Source: Halichondria panicea (Eukaryota; Porifera; Demospongiae; Suberitida; Halichondriidae). Taken from it: DNA of 64,000 nucleotides. The stretch spans positions 1,962,800-2,026,799 of the forward strand of contig NC_087388.1 of the NCBI RefSeq assembly GCF_963675165.1. Direction: 5' to 3'. The notes under the pieces are model-generated. The model ran no database searches, was not told the DNA's origin, and saw nothing but the letters and a program-made list of their open reading frames with translations. Shown here one piece after another: positions 12,801 to 31,789 of the stretch. The translations under genes and the position numbers were made by a program. The first letter of the stretch is position 1. Each line of letters begins with the position of its first letter.

Positions 12801-15321
12801 GACAATTGTGATGAAACATTCAATATAATTATGTGATCTGTTTGCATTTAGAGTGAGTGGGTGAAGTACCTCTCAAATCTTTGAGTGAACTCAATAGCTC
12901 TCTGCACTGTTTTAGCGTTCTCAAAGTACTGCTCCATAAACATCTGAAGTTGCTCCTACGTATACATTAGAAGCGAGCACATTAGAATATAATAATTATA
13001 AGTTCCAGCTATACAGACATGAAATGTTGTGAGGATAATTTACAACAGACTAGCCATTTTTACAAACACGAATGATAATTGTTACATAATTATTAGATTA
13101 TTATCTGACCTCAAAGTCTTTGAGTTGCGCCTTGAACTCCAAGTAGTCAATGTCAAAGTCTGGCTTCCTATGTTCGAGAGGGTCATATCCCTTCTTCTTC
13201 AAGTTGGTGACCAGAAGATCAAAGCGGGAGTTGTATGTCTGAATACCTTCAATCTGTGATAGACCAAGAGTTTCAAATGACCTGGCTATCCGCAAAAATT
13301 CTTGCATGTTCTCAATCCTGTATAAGAAATATTCATAGAATGAGAACTCACACGTGAATCAAATTAGCAAATCATGAATCTCAAAGCTCTTGTTATTGTA
13401 ACATGTCCCCCACATGTATTTCCATGGTAACCAGGCAGGTAACAGCAGTACCAATGTGTCACCTTTTTCCAAAGTTGTTGAATTTTCCAAAGATGTACAT
13501 CTCCGAGAAATCAAACTGCCTTTCGTCGGGGTGATCCCTGAGTGTCTCCTTGGTCCTCTGGAAGACCGCCTGGTACTCGTCGTTGAGTTTGAGGCATTCA
13601 GAGATCCTCTGAAGAACCACACCCACTTCCTGCTCCCACACTTTGTGGTAACCACTGTCCGTGAGGTGGGCCCTACACGCTGTAATCATCTGGTTCGTCA
13701 CCTTCACAAAAAGTGCCGTCATCCGGTCAGATGTGTTGTAGTAGCGAGAGTAGCTGTTGATCATGCGAATGGCGTTCATGAGTCCCGGAATGGCATCTAA
13801 CATTGTCACCTGGGGGGAGGGGATTGCTGAGTCAGCAGGGGTTGCTCTTAACGTATTTATGGAACTTACTGGATTGCACTTGTAGAGAGGCTCACAATAC
13901 TTCTCCAGGGTGTACAGGAACTTGACGTTGTCTTTGGCCTCATTTGTGACATCAGTGATGGTCATGTCCTGATCCTTCCACCTCTGTAAGATACATACAT
14001 TTAGGAGACGGATATTGACCTGACTATTGGCAGGTGAAAAAGGGGCTGGGCTGACCTACCTGCAAGACTTTGGATTTGCTGGCCACCAGCACGCTGATGA
14101 CTGCTCTGCATTGAGGGCTCTTTACACAAGTGGTGAGGGAGTCAAACTTGGCCATTCTCTTCTTCCAGTGCTCCAGCTCAGCCCTCGGGCCCACACTATC
14201 AGACTCCTTACGCATCTGCTCCGACTGAGTGAGGATGAGCTCGATCTCCTTGCACCAGACCAGAGTGGTGTCCTCCGCTGCCTCCACTGTCTCTGGCTGG
14301 CCAGCGACAGCCATGATCTCTGCAGGGCTGGAGATGCCCGCCAGGACTGGATGAGAGCATGGTGTCAGCTTCACAGCATTCGCTATGCTCGCACGTGCAT
14401 TGGCTATTACGGCTACGAACGACGACAGTTTGCTGAGGAAAGCTTCTTTTCTTACATGACCATTAGCATCCTTCGAGAGGTTTCCCCAGTTAGTTTGGCA
14501 CTGTAGAGCTGGTATGAACACCTTGGTGAGCAATGATTCTACAGCTTCAAGTAGACCTCCTCCATTAGCTTCAAGGATCCCAAAGAATGTTTCATTGGCC
14601 ACATTTGAAGTGGTAAGACCTTTAGACGTTGTACGAATAAAGAAGATTCCAAGTCCCGGGAATTTCTCTTTGGTACCATCTGTCAGGTAAAGGTTCTTTG
14701 TCACCTTTTTTTCTGTAATGCATAATTGATAGATTAAGGTTAAAACTATTACAGCCACATTGAATGCATCTGTGACAAACTCACTCTCTCCCTCCACTGT
14801 AGTAGTTTCTTCGTAAAAGAACAGGAGACACTTGGAGCCATTAGGAGCAAAAAAATCTTCTATTTGTTGAACCTATACGAAGGAAATGCAATGGTTGTCA
14901 ATAACAACGGAGCTTTTGCCTCCTATATCTTAGAACTGTGTAATAAATACCCCACCCCACTTATGCTTTGACAAAGTTTCTCACTTCATCTCCTTCGAGA
15001 ACAAAATCCTCCACTTGACTCTCTTCAAGACAAAGTTTTGTGGCAACCACACTAAAGACGTACTGATGTCTTGAATCAAGAGTTGCTCTTTTTGCTTCCT
15101 TCTCTTCTTTCAGACGTTGCTGAGAATAGATAGAAAATAAACATTATTTTCCTCAATTAGAAACCTACTTGTCTTTCTTTGATGGCATCTGCCGGCATTA
15201 CTGAAGACCTCTTTGTTTTGGTGGATGCCTGATCCCTTCTCAAGTGTTTCCTGGTGGTAGCTATCTTGGTCTTGAGTCCAGGACCACCAGCTCCATCACC
15301 AGTAGGAGAAAGCTCAGCCAT
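873..15321 (-). CDS. DNAH5-like: Axonemal outer-arm dynein heavy chain, DNAH5/DNAH8 type (N-terminal 3108 residues; C-terminus off window)
   Basis: Motor subunit of ciliary outer dynein arms. The product runs from the N-terminal tail through the linker to AAA1 (GPAGTGKT near 4805, Walker B region CFDEFNRI), AAA2 (GPSGTGKT near 3575), AAA3 (GEQGTAKT near 2565, VFIDDVNMP) and AAA4 (GVGGSGKQ near 1265). The stalk, AAA5, AAA6 and C-terminus lie beyond position 1. Exons on the minus strand: 15169-15321, 14985-15119, 14785-14872, 14060-14712, 13870-13983, 13463-13809, 13110-13317, 12870-12955, 12019-12325, 11645-11866, 11128-11445, 9928-10930, 9402-9637, 8960-9064, 8783-8896, 8227-8528, 7445-7685, 6851-7204, 6340-6711, 5774-5935, 5291-5515, 4501-5040, 4190-4276, 1719-4027, 1543-1612, 873-1445. 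They sum to 9324 nt, an exact multiple of three with no stop. The ATG at 15321 opens a 51-codon first exon. Similarity to remembered DNAH5/8 sequence is high throughout, including the tail; choosing between DNAH5 and DNAH8 is not possible. AAA2 and AAA3 share one 2.3-kb exon. Confidence 0.95.
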
Positions 15322-15593
15322 GCTTAAACAGAAGCTATAGGTAGATCTAGCTGCAGCAAAATTTATGTACCTGGCTATATCCTAGCCTAGGTTGCAGCTT
15401 TGATGACAACAAGCTAGCCTACAGAGCAAAGCATTACACTAATGCTGCAGCAGGTAGCTAGTTTTGTGTGAGAGCACTAGAGTAGACCCTCCCCTAAAAC
15501 TATTGGATGCACATCTGCAATCATACGAGCCCCTCCTCCAAAACAAACACAGGGGGCGTGGCTCCTTTGTGACATCATCAAACAAGGTAAAAC
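15322..15593. promoter_or_regulatory. Probable bidirectional promoter, dynein / cathepsin Z-like
   Basis: The 272-bp gap between two divergent start codons. It must hold both 5' UTRs and core promoters. No clear TATA box is visible; the call rests on spacing only. Confidence 0.5.
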
Positions 15594-16484
15594 ATGGCTG
15601 CTTTCAAGGCTATCTCAGTACTTATTTTCTGTTCCTGGGCTGCTGCAGATACTGCTGCTGAATATGGAAGCTGCTACAAGGAGCTAAGTGGTCCACTACC
15701 AAGCCATATTGTCACTACACCTCCACACAAGAGGCTCGATTTTGATGTAATTCCGGAATCTTTCGACTGGAGAAATGTCAACAACACGTACTTTGTCACC
15801 CAGGTCACCAACCAGTTCCTACCCTCACCATGTGGCTGTTGCTGGGCACTTGCAGCTGTTGGTTCGCTCACAGATCGAATGATAATCGCTACAAAAGCTA
15901 AAGTCCCAATAGTCCCCCTGTCCCCTCAAGTTCTGCTTGATTGCACTGACCCCGATCTCGGCACATGCAAAGGTGGTAGTGCACTCGGTGCTTACAAGTT
16001 CATCTACAAGAATGGCATCACCGATATAACCTGCTCTCCATTTATGGGGGTGGATGATTTTTACTGGGCCGAACAGCCGTGCAAGGAGACCATGTGCCGA
16101 ACATGTGATCGATTCGGTACCTGCAAGTTCATCAACGGACCTACATACTATATTTCTGAATACGGGACAGTGCAAGGAGAGGACCAAATGAAAGCCGAGA
16201 TCTTCGCTAGAGGTCCTATAGCCTGCTCCGTTTATGCTCATAGTGATCCGTTTGAGAAGTACACAGGGGGTATTATAGTTGACCCCGCCCAGTACAACAT
16301 GACCACACACGTGGTGGCCATAACAGGCTGGGGGAAAGATCAGGACACTGGAATGGACTATTGGATTGGACGGAATTCGTTTGGAACGGCTTGGGGAGAG
16401 CTGGGTTGGTTTCGACTTCAGAGAGGTGTGAATGCTCTGGACATTGAGAACCACACTTGTGCTTGGGCTGTGCCGAAAATGTAA
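15594..16484 (+). CDS. CTSZ-like: Papain-family cysteine protease, cathepsin Z/X-like, intronless
   Basis: Lysosomal or secreted C1 peptidase of 296 residues in one exon. Residues 1-22 look like a signal peptide (hydrophobic run ending AAADTAA). There is only a short propeptide, as in cathepsin Z, before the mature start near VIPESFDWRNV. The catalytic Cys is in PCGCCWALA (family norm CGSCWA; the Ser before the nucleophile is Cys here). The His is in THVVAITGWG and the Asn in GRNSFGTAWGELGW (usual NSWG is NSFG). The Gln of the oxyanion hole is in VTNQ. The insert before the active site is FLPSP in place of the HIP mini-loop that gives human cathepsin Z its carboxymonopeptidase activity, so exopeptidase specificity may differ. 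The start lies 272 bp from the divergent dynein start. Lack of introns in an intron-rich neighbourhood may mean a retrocopy, but the frame is intact. Confidence 0.93.
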   Translation: MAAFKAISVLIFCSWAAADTAAEYGSCYKELSGPLPSHIVTTPPHKRLDFDVIPESFDWRNVNNTYFVTQVTNQFLPSPCGCCWALAAVGSLTDRMIIATKAKVPIVPLSPQVLLDCTDPDLGTCKGGSALGAYKFIYKNGITDITCSPFMGVDDFYWAEQPCKETMCRTCDRFGTCKFINGPTYYISEYGTVQGEDQMKAEIFARGPIACSVYAHSDPFEKYTGGIIVDPAQYNMTTHVVAITGWGKDQDTGMDYWIGRNSFGTAWGELGWFRLQRGVNALDIENHTCAWAVPKM

Positions 16485-16676
16485 CTGGCCTAAACGTATT
16501 TTGTATCGATGTTCTTAACTTTCACTTTACAATTATTAAATTTATTTTCCCCGATTGACGAATTCATAGTACTTTCACTAGAAGCTTATACTTCATGTTT
16601 ACCAATAATGATTCATATATTTTATATATAATTACACATAAAATTGCTATAGCTATGAAGGTGGGTTAAGTATAGG

Positions 16677-16807
16677 ATATACCACACCTAAGAGCTAGGA
16701 GGATATGCACCCATATATCCTCCGCTACCGTGGTTACTCCGAGGGGTATGTAACCACGGTAGCGGAGGATATATAGGGTGCATATCCTCCGAGTAGGTGT
16801 GGCATAT
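16677..16807. repeat. Long near-perfect fold-back (hairpin) repeat
   Basis: Arms 16677-16737 and 16750-16807 around a 12-bp loop. The core is CTCCGCTACCGTGGTTAC against GTAACCACGGTAGCGGAG, continued by GGAGGATATGCACCC and its complement, then by ACCACACCT / AGGTGTGG. Only a few bases are unpaired. It may be the left part of a larger element ending near 17281, where GTGTGGTATA is the inverse of the left TATACCACAC. Confidence 0.8.
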
Positions 16808-17281
16808 CTGACTTATACCACGTGACCGCAGCACTATAAAAGGACCTCCCCCTAGCAACAATTCAATCATGATGCAGATTGCAAAAAGAACAAGACTATG
16901 CCGGATTTTGCAGCCTTCAAAGAGCTAGTTGAGCAACATGTTGACTCCTACAGATGCTCAAGAGCTTCCTTGGTCCAAGCGTTGACCATTCGACGTCCCT
17001 TACTGGAGTTGCAAGCTCTTCTTGGATAAAATGTATCTAAACCGCGCCCATGGACCCATGGAAGCTTAGCCATCTTGTTGGAGAGCACCTTCCGTGTTTC
17101 TGCCGTCGCTTTGAGTCTTAGTATCGTCAAGTATGGCTCTTTTCTCTTTGCTTACTTTCTTGAACAAATGAAAAAACAACTTGAAAAACTGTGCATGCCT
17201 AGCGCCTGGGGCCGGGGCTGTATGATATCCTACAGCTGTTGACCAATGAGATCAATTTGTGGTGACGTAAGTGTGGTATAA
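16678..17281. mobile_element. Candidate non-autonomous element with TATACCACAC termini
   Basis: The two ends read TATACCACACCTAAG and, inverted, TATACCACACTTACG. Between them lie the fold-back above, a TATA-like CACTATAAAAGGAC near 16831 and a 43-codon open frame (16898-17029). This explains most of the 893-bp cathepsin-pump intergenic gap (16485-17376). No target duplication could be fixed, so the element boundaries are tentative. Confidence 0.4.
16898..17029 (+). other. Small open frame of 43 codons, possible remnant
   Basis: ATG-initiated frame (MPDFAAFKELVEQHVDSYRC at its start, LLELQALLG at its end) about 65 bp downstream of a TATA-like box. The amphipathic composition looks more protein-like than random intergenic sequence, but no family is recognised, and it lies within a probable repeat element. 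Confidence 0.2.
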
Positions 17282-17376
17282 TTTTTGTTGTTGGTTGTCT
17301 CATAATTCACAATTGAAAATAATGGTGATTATGATGAACAAAATTTGAATTCATAAAAACATATGCAACAATTACA

Positions 17377-26565
<9,189 letters not shown>

Positions 26566-26686
26566 TAGTACTTTATCCTTTATCTACCGATCACCAATCA
26601 GCCTCCATAGCAAGCCCCCGGGCTATGCTGTGAAACCTCAATCATGCATCAGTAAAATAATGTTTAGCTCCTTTCTTGCTAGTTAG

Positions 26687-28374
26687 CACATCTCTGCAAC
26701 CATGGAGACTTCACACAAGGCAACAACACCTTCACCCTCACTTTTACTGTATTGCAAAGTGAGTAGAAGAACTGGTGAAAGAGGACAAGTGAAAGTTGCA
26801 AATGGCACTAACTCATGCTCTAGCTTGTGCATGGAGCATACTATGCATATTCAATTATGCATCATCTCATGGTATTTAACGATTTTACTAGCCTAGCTAT
26901 TTAAACTAAAAATCCATCTGTGTTCAATTGCCCAACTCAAGTTATTGTAGGGAGTGGCGATGGCAGTGGAAGTGGTATACTGGTTCCGGACTGTCCTCAG
27001 GCACCCATTAAAGTGAACATCACCCGACCAATCAATACCGAATTCTTATCGCAGGTCCATCTCACTGGAATAAGATTACCCGTCACAAGTAAACCTGATG
27101 ACCTCTCTGTCTCCATCACTCAAATTAAGCTTCGCCCTGAAGCAGTTAACTTCAGGATAGCTGCAGGAGACGTAACAGTACAGATCAAATTGTCTAGTGA
27201 TAGTAAAAAGCTTACAGTTACTGTTGCCGGGGATCTTGTGTCAGCAACTATGATAATTGTGGACATCTTGGTACTTGATGAGGACGATATGATGATGATG
27301 ATGGACGATTCTTCTTGCAAGTTCAGCATTGAGATAACAGTGCAGGATCGTTCGAATTGTGCTGAGGAGAGCTCTATTGTTCGCATTTCGAATGCTCAGC
27401 TTGAGGGCTTCTTTGCAGTTACACTCACACTGAACATTCACGTGACTGATGTGAGTGTTTTAATTTTTTGCAATGTTCCCCTTTGAATTAACAAATTAAT
27501 GTCCTAGCTAGGAGTATCAAAATGCCTATATCTAAATGCTGGAAAAATCCTTACATTTATTTTTTATACTCATACGCAGTTCAATTCTGACAGTTCAATT
27601 CTGATCCAAATTGCAACACCAATTGTCAGAATACTGAACTCCGTCTGTCCTCAAGACTGTAACAGATGTGGAATGGGAGGGTAAGAGTAATTGCATTTAT
27701 ATAACAATGTAGGTAGCTAAAATTATCACTGAGCCACAGGTTTAGGGTTTTAATAACACATATAATTATTATCTGACATGCAGATCTTGCAATTCCTACC
27801 TGCAATTCTGTCAAGAGTTTTCTGTGAGCGATATCGAACTATATGACGCACCAAAAGCAGGGCTCAGCAGGCTAGTCAAGAGAGCTATCCCCACTACAAC
27901 AACACAAAACACAACTGTGATAAACCTGGTTTTGAGGCATCCAACCGGATCCCCACTCAGTGGAATCGTAGCACTAGTACCACCCTTCACTTCCCTCAGT
28001 GCTCTCAACGATGCCCTTCAAACTATCCAAAACACCACAGGCATTACGATATTCGACACTGATGCTTTGATAAACAGTTCAAACATCATCATGACAACCT
28101 TTTTTGCTCACATCGTCCTACCCATCATGATAATACTGTTTGTTCTCATCTTGGCAATTGGAGTGATCATTATTCTGATTGTTGGGTAAGTGCTAAGAAA
28201 CAAACTACGCTAAGCCCATTTAATGCCAATTGAAACATGTAGGTGTTAAATTTTGCGTGAACTTCACTTCCTGTTATACTGCTCATTTGTCATTTTGTTT
28301 ATCACAGGAGAAAGAGAAAGAATAATAGGAAGAAATCAAAGATCCGACCTCTGATTGGCAGTACCTCCTCATGA
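26687..28374 (+). CDS. Unrecognised type I single-pass membrane protein (5' end not resolved)
   Basis: I do not recognise this family. Best exons are 26951-27450, 27580-27680, 27784-28185 and 28308-28374, all with clean GT-AG sites and matching phases. A further 5' exon, 26687-26758, fits by phase (it ends one base into a codon, as 26951 requires) and encodes a beta-strand-like HGDFTQGNNTFTLTF stretch. The signal-peptide exon is not identified. The ectodomain has a GSGDGSGSG run (possible glycosaminoglycan attachment, inferred), a Met/Asp-rich DDMMMMMDDS loop, and a small Cys cluster (CPQDCNRCGMGG, SCNSY, FCQEF). It is followed by KRAIPTTTTQNTT, where a dibasic site (VKRA) could be cleaved. 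A strong membrane helix (IVLPIMIILFVLILAIGVII) leads to a basic tail RKRKNNRKKSK. An AATAAA lies 240 bp downstream. It is divergent from the Ca2+ pump gene. Confidence 0.6.
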
Positions 28375-28610
28375 TCACAAAATGCATATTGGGGAGAGGA
28401 AAAACTCATGTCTAAATCTAACTGTAAACTTTATCATTATGTAGTGTAGCATTTTTTGATTGGTGAGTGTTAATTATTTTGAGGATAAGCTACATGTACA
28501 TACAGCTGTAGTATTACAAACAGTGGAACGAGAGGTACAAGTGAGCAACAATACCATAATAATGTAAATAGCTGGTACTTATAACAAGCACCTCAAACTA
28601 TAGAAATGAA

Positions 28611-28616
28611 AATAAA
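28611..28616 (+). terminator. Polyadenylation signal AATAAA
   Basis: Canonical AATAAA 237 bp after the stop of the membrane-protein gene and about 50 bp before the stop of convergent POT1, so the two 3' UTRs probably overlap. Confidence 0.45.
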
Positions 28617-28663
28617 ATAATTATGTTGAAGGTACAACTATAATTTATATGCACACATTATTG

Positions 28664-31647
28664 CTAAACACTAACTTTACAAACAGTGTCATTAAGAGTG
28701 AATCTTGTCTTGCCGTCAATAGAAGTAAATGTTCGTACACAGCACCTGACACGAGGTCTCTTTAAGTCCACTTCAGTAGGTACGGGGTAAAACGGATCGT
28801 TTCCACCTGTCAACACATACAACAACCTAGTTAGTTCCTCTCTTGAGCTTTGCCGGGCGTAAAGATTTGTCGGGCGCACATGATGCAGAAAGATTTCACC
28901 ATCTTCAGCTGTCACACAAATGTCCAGGATGCCTGTTCGATCTTTTAGTCGCATAACAAACACATACATGTACACAAGACAAGGACCATCGTTCTTAGAA
29001 TCAGAGCAAAAAACACACACCATTTCGGCTGGTAGGGGAGGGTCACTCGACCGTGGAGAAACATACCTCGTTTTACACATGGAGCATCGTAATTGACAGA
29101 GCTCCTCGATTGGTCCATTACTAAAACTCATGATTTGTCCCTCGACAACGAATAACTTCCCAGATCGAGACTTTAGCACTTCTTGCACTGTAGCTGTTTG
29201 TTTCATTCTGTCATTAATGATAATTTCAAACAGCGGATCAGGGGGTGTGTTAGAAGGCCTCATAAAGATGGGGAAGGGTCCACATGGTTCGGGAAAGTCA
29301 CTCAAATATTTGTTGACCAGTTCCGACTCATTTCCAGTAAGTACTGTGATAGTGCCGCTGTTTTGCTTCGAAGAGAGGGTAAGTTTAACGGCCTGGATAT
29401 CATTTTTTCCCAAGCAAGTTCCATCTTGGCAGTTGGGCTCAACGTGTACATTTCTCAAAGATATGTATTGTCCAGGTTTAATCGAGAATTGCCTGTTCCA
29501 GTCAGTAACTTGCACTTCACAAATAATGGAGCTGTTTAATTTGACTGCAAGCTGACGGTCAATATCACTAGTCCACCGTCCTCGAGTTGTATCGAGATGG
29601 TCGCAAGGAAACTTTGGTGTTGTGCCATCGAAAATATCGAGTACTGTGCGATTTTCGTTCATACAAGTGTGTACAGCAACCACCCTGCACACTGTATTGA
29701 AGAAATGACCAACACTGAATTGACAAAGTTGTGTATTGACCAGGAGCATGCCTTGTTCATGAGACCAGGTCTTAAGACGAGCGATAATATCCTTCTCTTG
29801 ATTAGATAATGAATACCAGTCGCCGATGGATCTTGGAACAGGCTCATTTTGGCGGTTTCGGAACACCCCAATAATTGCACCGTTGTAGCCAGTAGCTTGA
29901 ATTCGACCTTGGTACTTAGACGTCTTGAGACCTTTCAGAAGGACAATTTGGCCTACAGGAATATTGGAGATTAGTTGCTGATCTGATGGATTGAACAATG
30001 TACAGCTGACAGTATTTGTGGCACTGGTTTCGTCCAATAGTCCTATTGTGATGTAATAATCACTTCCTCTTGAGCGTGTTACAGGTTTGAAGTACTGTAC
30101 TATCCCACATACCGCCACACTGCCTTGACCGACCGCCAATGAACCCAAGTTTGTATGGGGAAGATTGACAGTTTTCCGATTCGTTGACGAGGGCCTGAGA
30201 TCATTTGATGATGTAGCTGCGAATTGTTGAGAGTCTATATCGAACGTTTGCGATGAATCAACGATGTTTGTTGTCGGATTGTCTGCAGGGTGTGAAATGG
30301 ATGGTGGCTGGTTGGTTGTGAGAGGTTGAGAGTCTGGCAGAAAATAAGACAAAATGCGTTATCTATCAAAAGTGTCACGAGTAAGAATGTTTCTTTTATC
30401 ATTACTGTCGGATATTGTGTGTGTGGTTGAAACCCGGATGATAATGTCAGAGCTTACCTTCAAGGGGGAGTGACAGTCTGCATGACAGAAACGTACATGC
30501 ATACTGTACCCTTGTACCCTAAGCAGACATACAGTATACAGGCAGTTATAGTTTAAGCCATGTACCCGATAACATGTAGCTCAATAACGTAATATTGTAT
30601 ACATACATTGGTACAAATAATAATGAAAGCACCGCAGGTGCTGATGCCTCGGTGGAGATGCTAAAGCTAGATAACATATAAAGCTACTAATAGCTTTTAT
30701 ACACCATTATATCATAATTATGATGAACATCATTATTTTTGTAATTTTTGCTGCATCAAACTCAGAGTGGGTAATGATCAACCACGATTGTATTAACGAT
30801 GCCAAAAGTTCAATAAATGGCTGCATCAGCAGAGCCTTGCAGCTCTCTTTTCACTCTTGCAGCTACCAATAGCCAGCGTTCTAGTGCAGAGCTAACTACT
30901 AAGTAGAGTAGCAACACTCGGTGAACAAGTTTTGCTAGGCACTCTTCTGAAAAGGCTGCAATGACATTCCAAGTAAGCAAAACTAGGCACAACTCGATAA
31001 CGAAGCATTATTTTGCAAATCGAATTAAAATCCATGACTAGAAGCCTATAGAAACTCTTACTTGCACTTCATTGATCCCTGAGCAGCTGTAGCACTCTAC
31101 ACAGGCAGACAGACACACACACACACACTAACTGCATGGGCACCGAGGCATAATAATTATGTGGAACACTAACAAAAAATAATTTAAAGTACATCCCCGT
31201 AAACGAGCCCCGCCCACCTTGTGATGTATTGGACAGCTCTCTCCATGCTCTTAGCTCATGCACCCGGGTCCTCTCAATAGCAGACACAGTGCAGTTAGGT
31301 GAACTTGTCACGGGGATGCTGTTGCCATCTTGAAATAGGACCCAGCTCGTGAAACTTGAACCAGTGAGACAACTATCGGAAAAATCACAACGTCTCACAC
31401 ATATAATATCGCCATCTTTGCACCCTCCAGGCAGTTTCTGCAACTCTTTATTGAATAGCACACACGTCATTGACTGATTTGAACTTTCATCTGCTATGCC
31501 AATAGCACAGGAGTAGTCTGAGCGTCGTGTTTTAGCCGGAGCTCTGAAGTGCTGCACAGCTCCAATCACATTGACCCTCTTCATTCCATAGCTCAATTGC
31601 GATATCTTGTTGTATGTGTACGATCGAGGAGGTGTTCTTCTTTCCAT
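28664..31647 (-). CDS. POT1: Protection of telomeres 1 (POT1) with duplicated N-terminal OB domain
   Basis: Single-stranded telomere-binding shelterin subunit in the nucleus. Two exons, 31218-31647 (430 nt) and 28664-30333 (1670 nt), join in phase (CAA G | AC TCT) to give 699 residues. Residues about 8-135 (YTYNKISQL, VIGAVQHFRAP, SDYSCAIGIADES) form a Telo_bind OB fold. Residues about 199-335 (VAVCGIVQYFKP, GSDYYITIGLLDE) are a second copy of the same domain. Residues about 340-480 (LFDIFDGT-like VLDIFDGTTPKFP, then FSIKPGQYISLRNVH) match POT1 OB2. Residues about 510-699 match the C-terminal OB3 (VYMYVFVMRLKDRTGILD) with Cys pairs C560/C563 and C583/C586. Human POT1 has one Telo_bind domain and a resolvase-like insert between its Cys pairs; here the first is doubled and the insert is missing. 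The single intron carries a 540-bp dispersed repeat. The start is 142 bp from the divergent p47 start. Confidence 0.9.
30620..31160 (+). repeat. Dispersed repeat, copy 2 (in the POT1 intron)
   Basis: Second copy of the element at 151-705, with small indels (for example a shorter AT-rich part near 30700). It fills most of the only POT1 intron (30334-31217), between the exons carrying the two Telo_bind domains. Terminal inverted motif ATGCCTCGGTG / CACCGAGGCAT is best preserved here. Confidence 0.75.
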
Positions 31648-31789
31648 GATGTCTAACGTCTAGGCACGTCTTATATTACACTAGCAGGTAAAGATCATCA
31701 CAAACGCGTACAGTTGAATCGACTCCACCCCCTCCACACATGGAGTTTGATGCTCTTTAATTAGAAACACATTTCTGTGTTTTTTAATT
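31648..31789. promoter_or_regulatory. Probable bidirectional promoter, POT1 / p47
   Basis: Only 142 bp separates the start codons of the two divergent genes. The segment has a GC-richer stretch (CGACTCCACCCCCTCC) in AT-rich flanks. No TATA box is evident; the call rests on geometry. Confidence 0.55.

Noticed and set aside
14955-14985. Alternative donor for dynein exon 14985-15119 at about 14960
   Set aside because: It would add RNFVKA and then a stop codon; the donor at 14984 keeps the frame and aligns with the family.
26702-26896. ATG-initiated frame METSHKATTPSPS as first exon of the membrane protein
   Set aside because: Its phase at the gtgagt donor does not fit exon 26951; the other frame through the same sequence does.
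28664-31647. Two separate genes (a POT1 and a short POT1-like OB protein)
   Set aside because: Donor at 31217 and acceptor at 30334 join in phase, there is no stop or polyA signal between them apart from intronic sequence, and the second part has no good ATG upstream of its linker.
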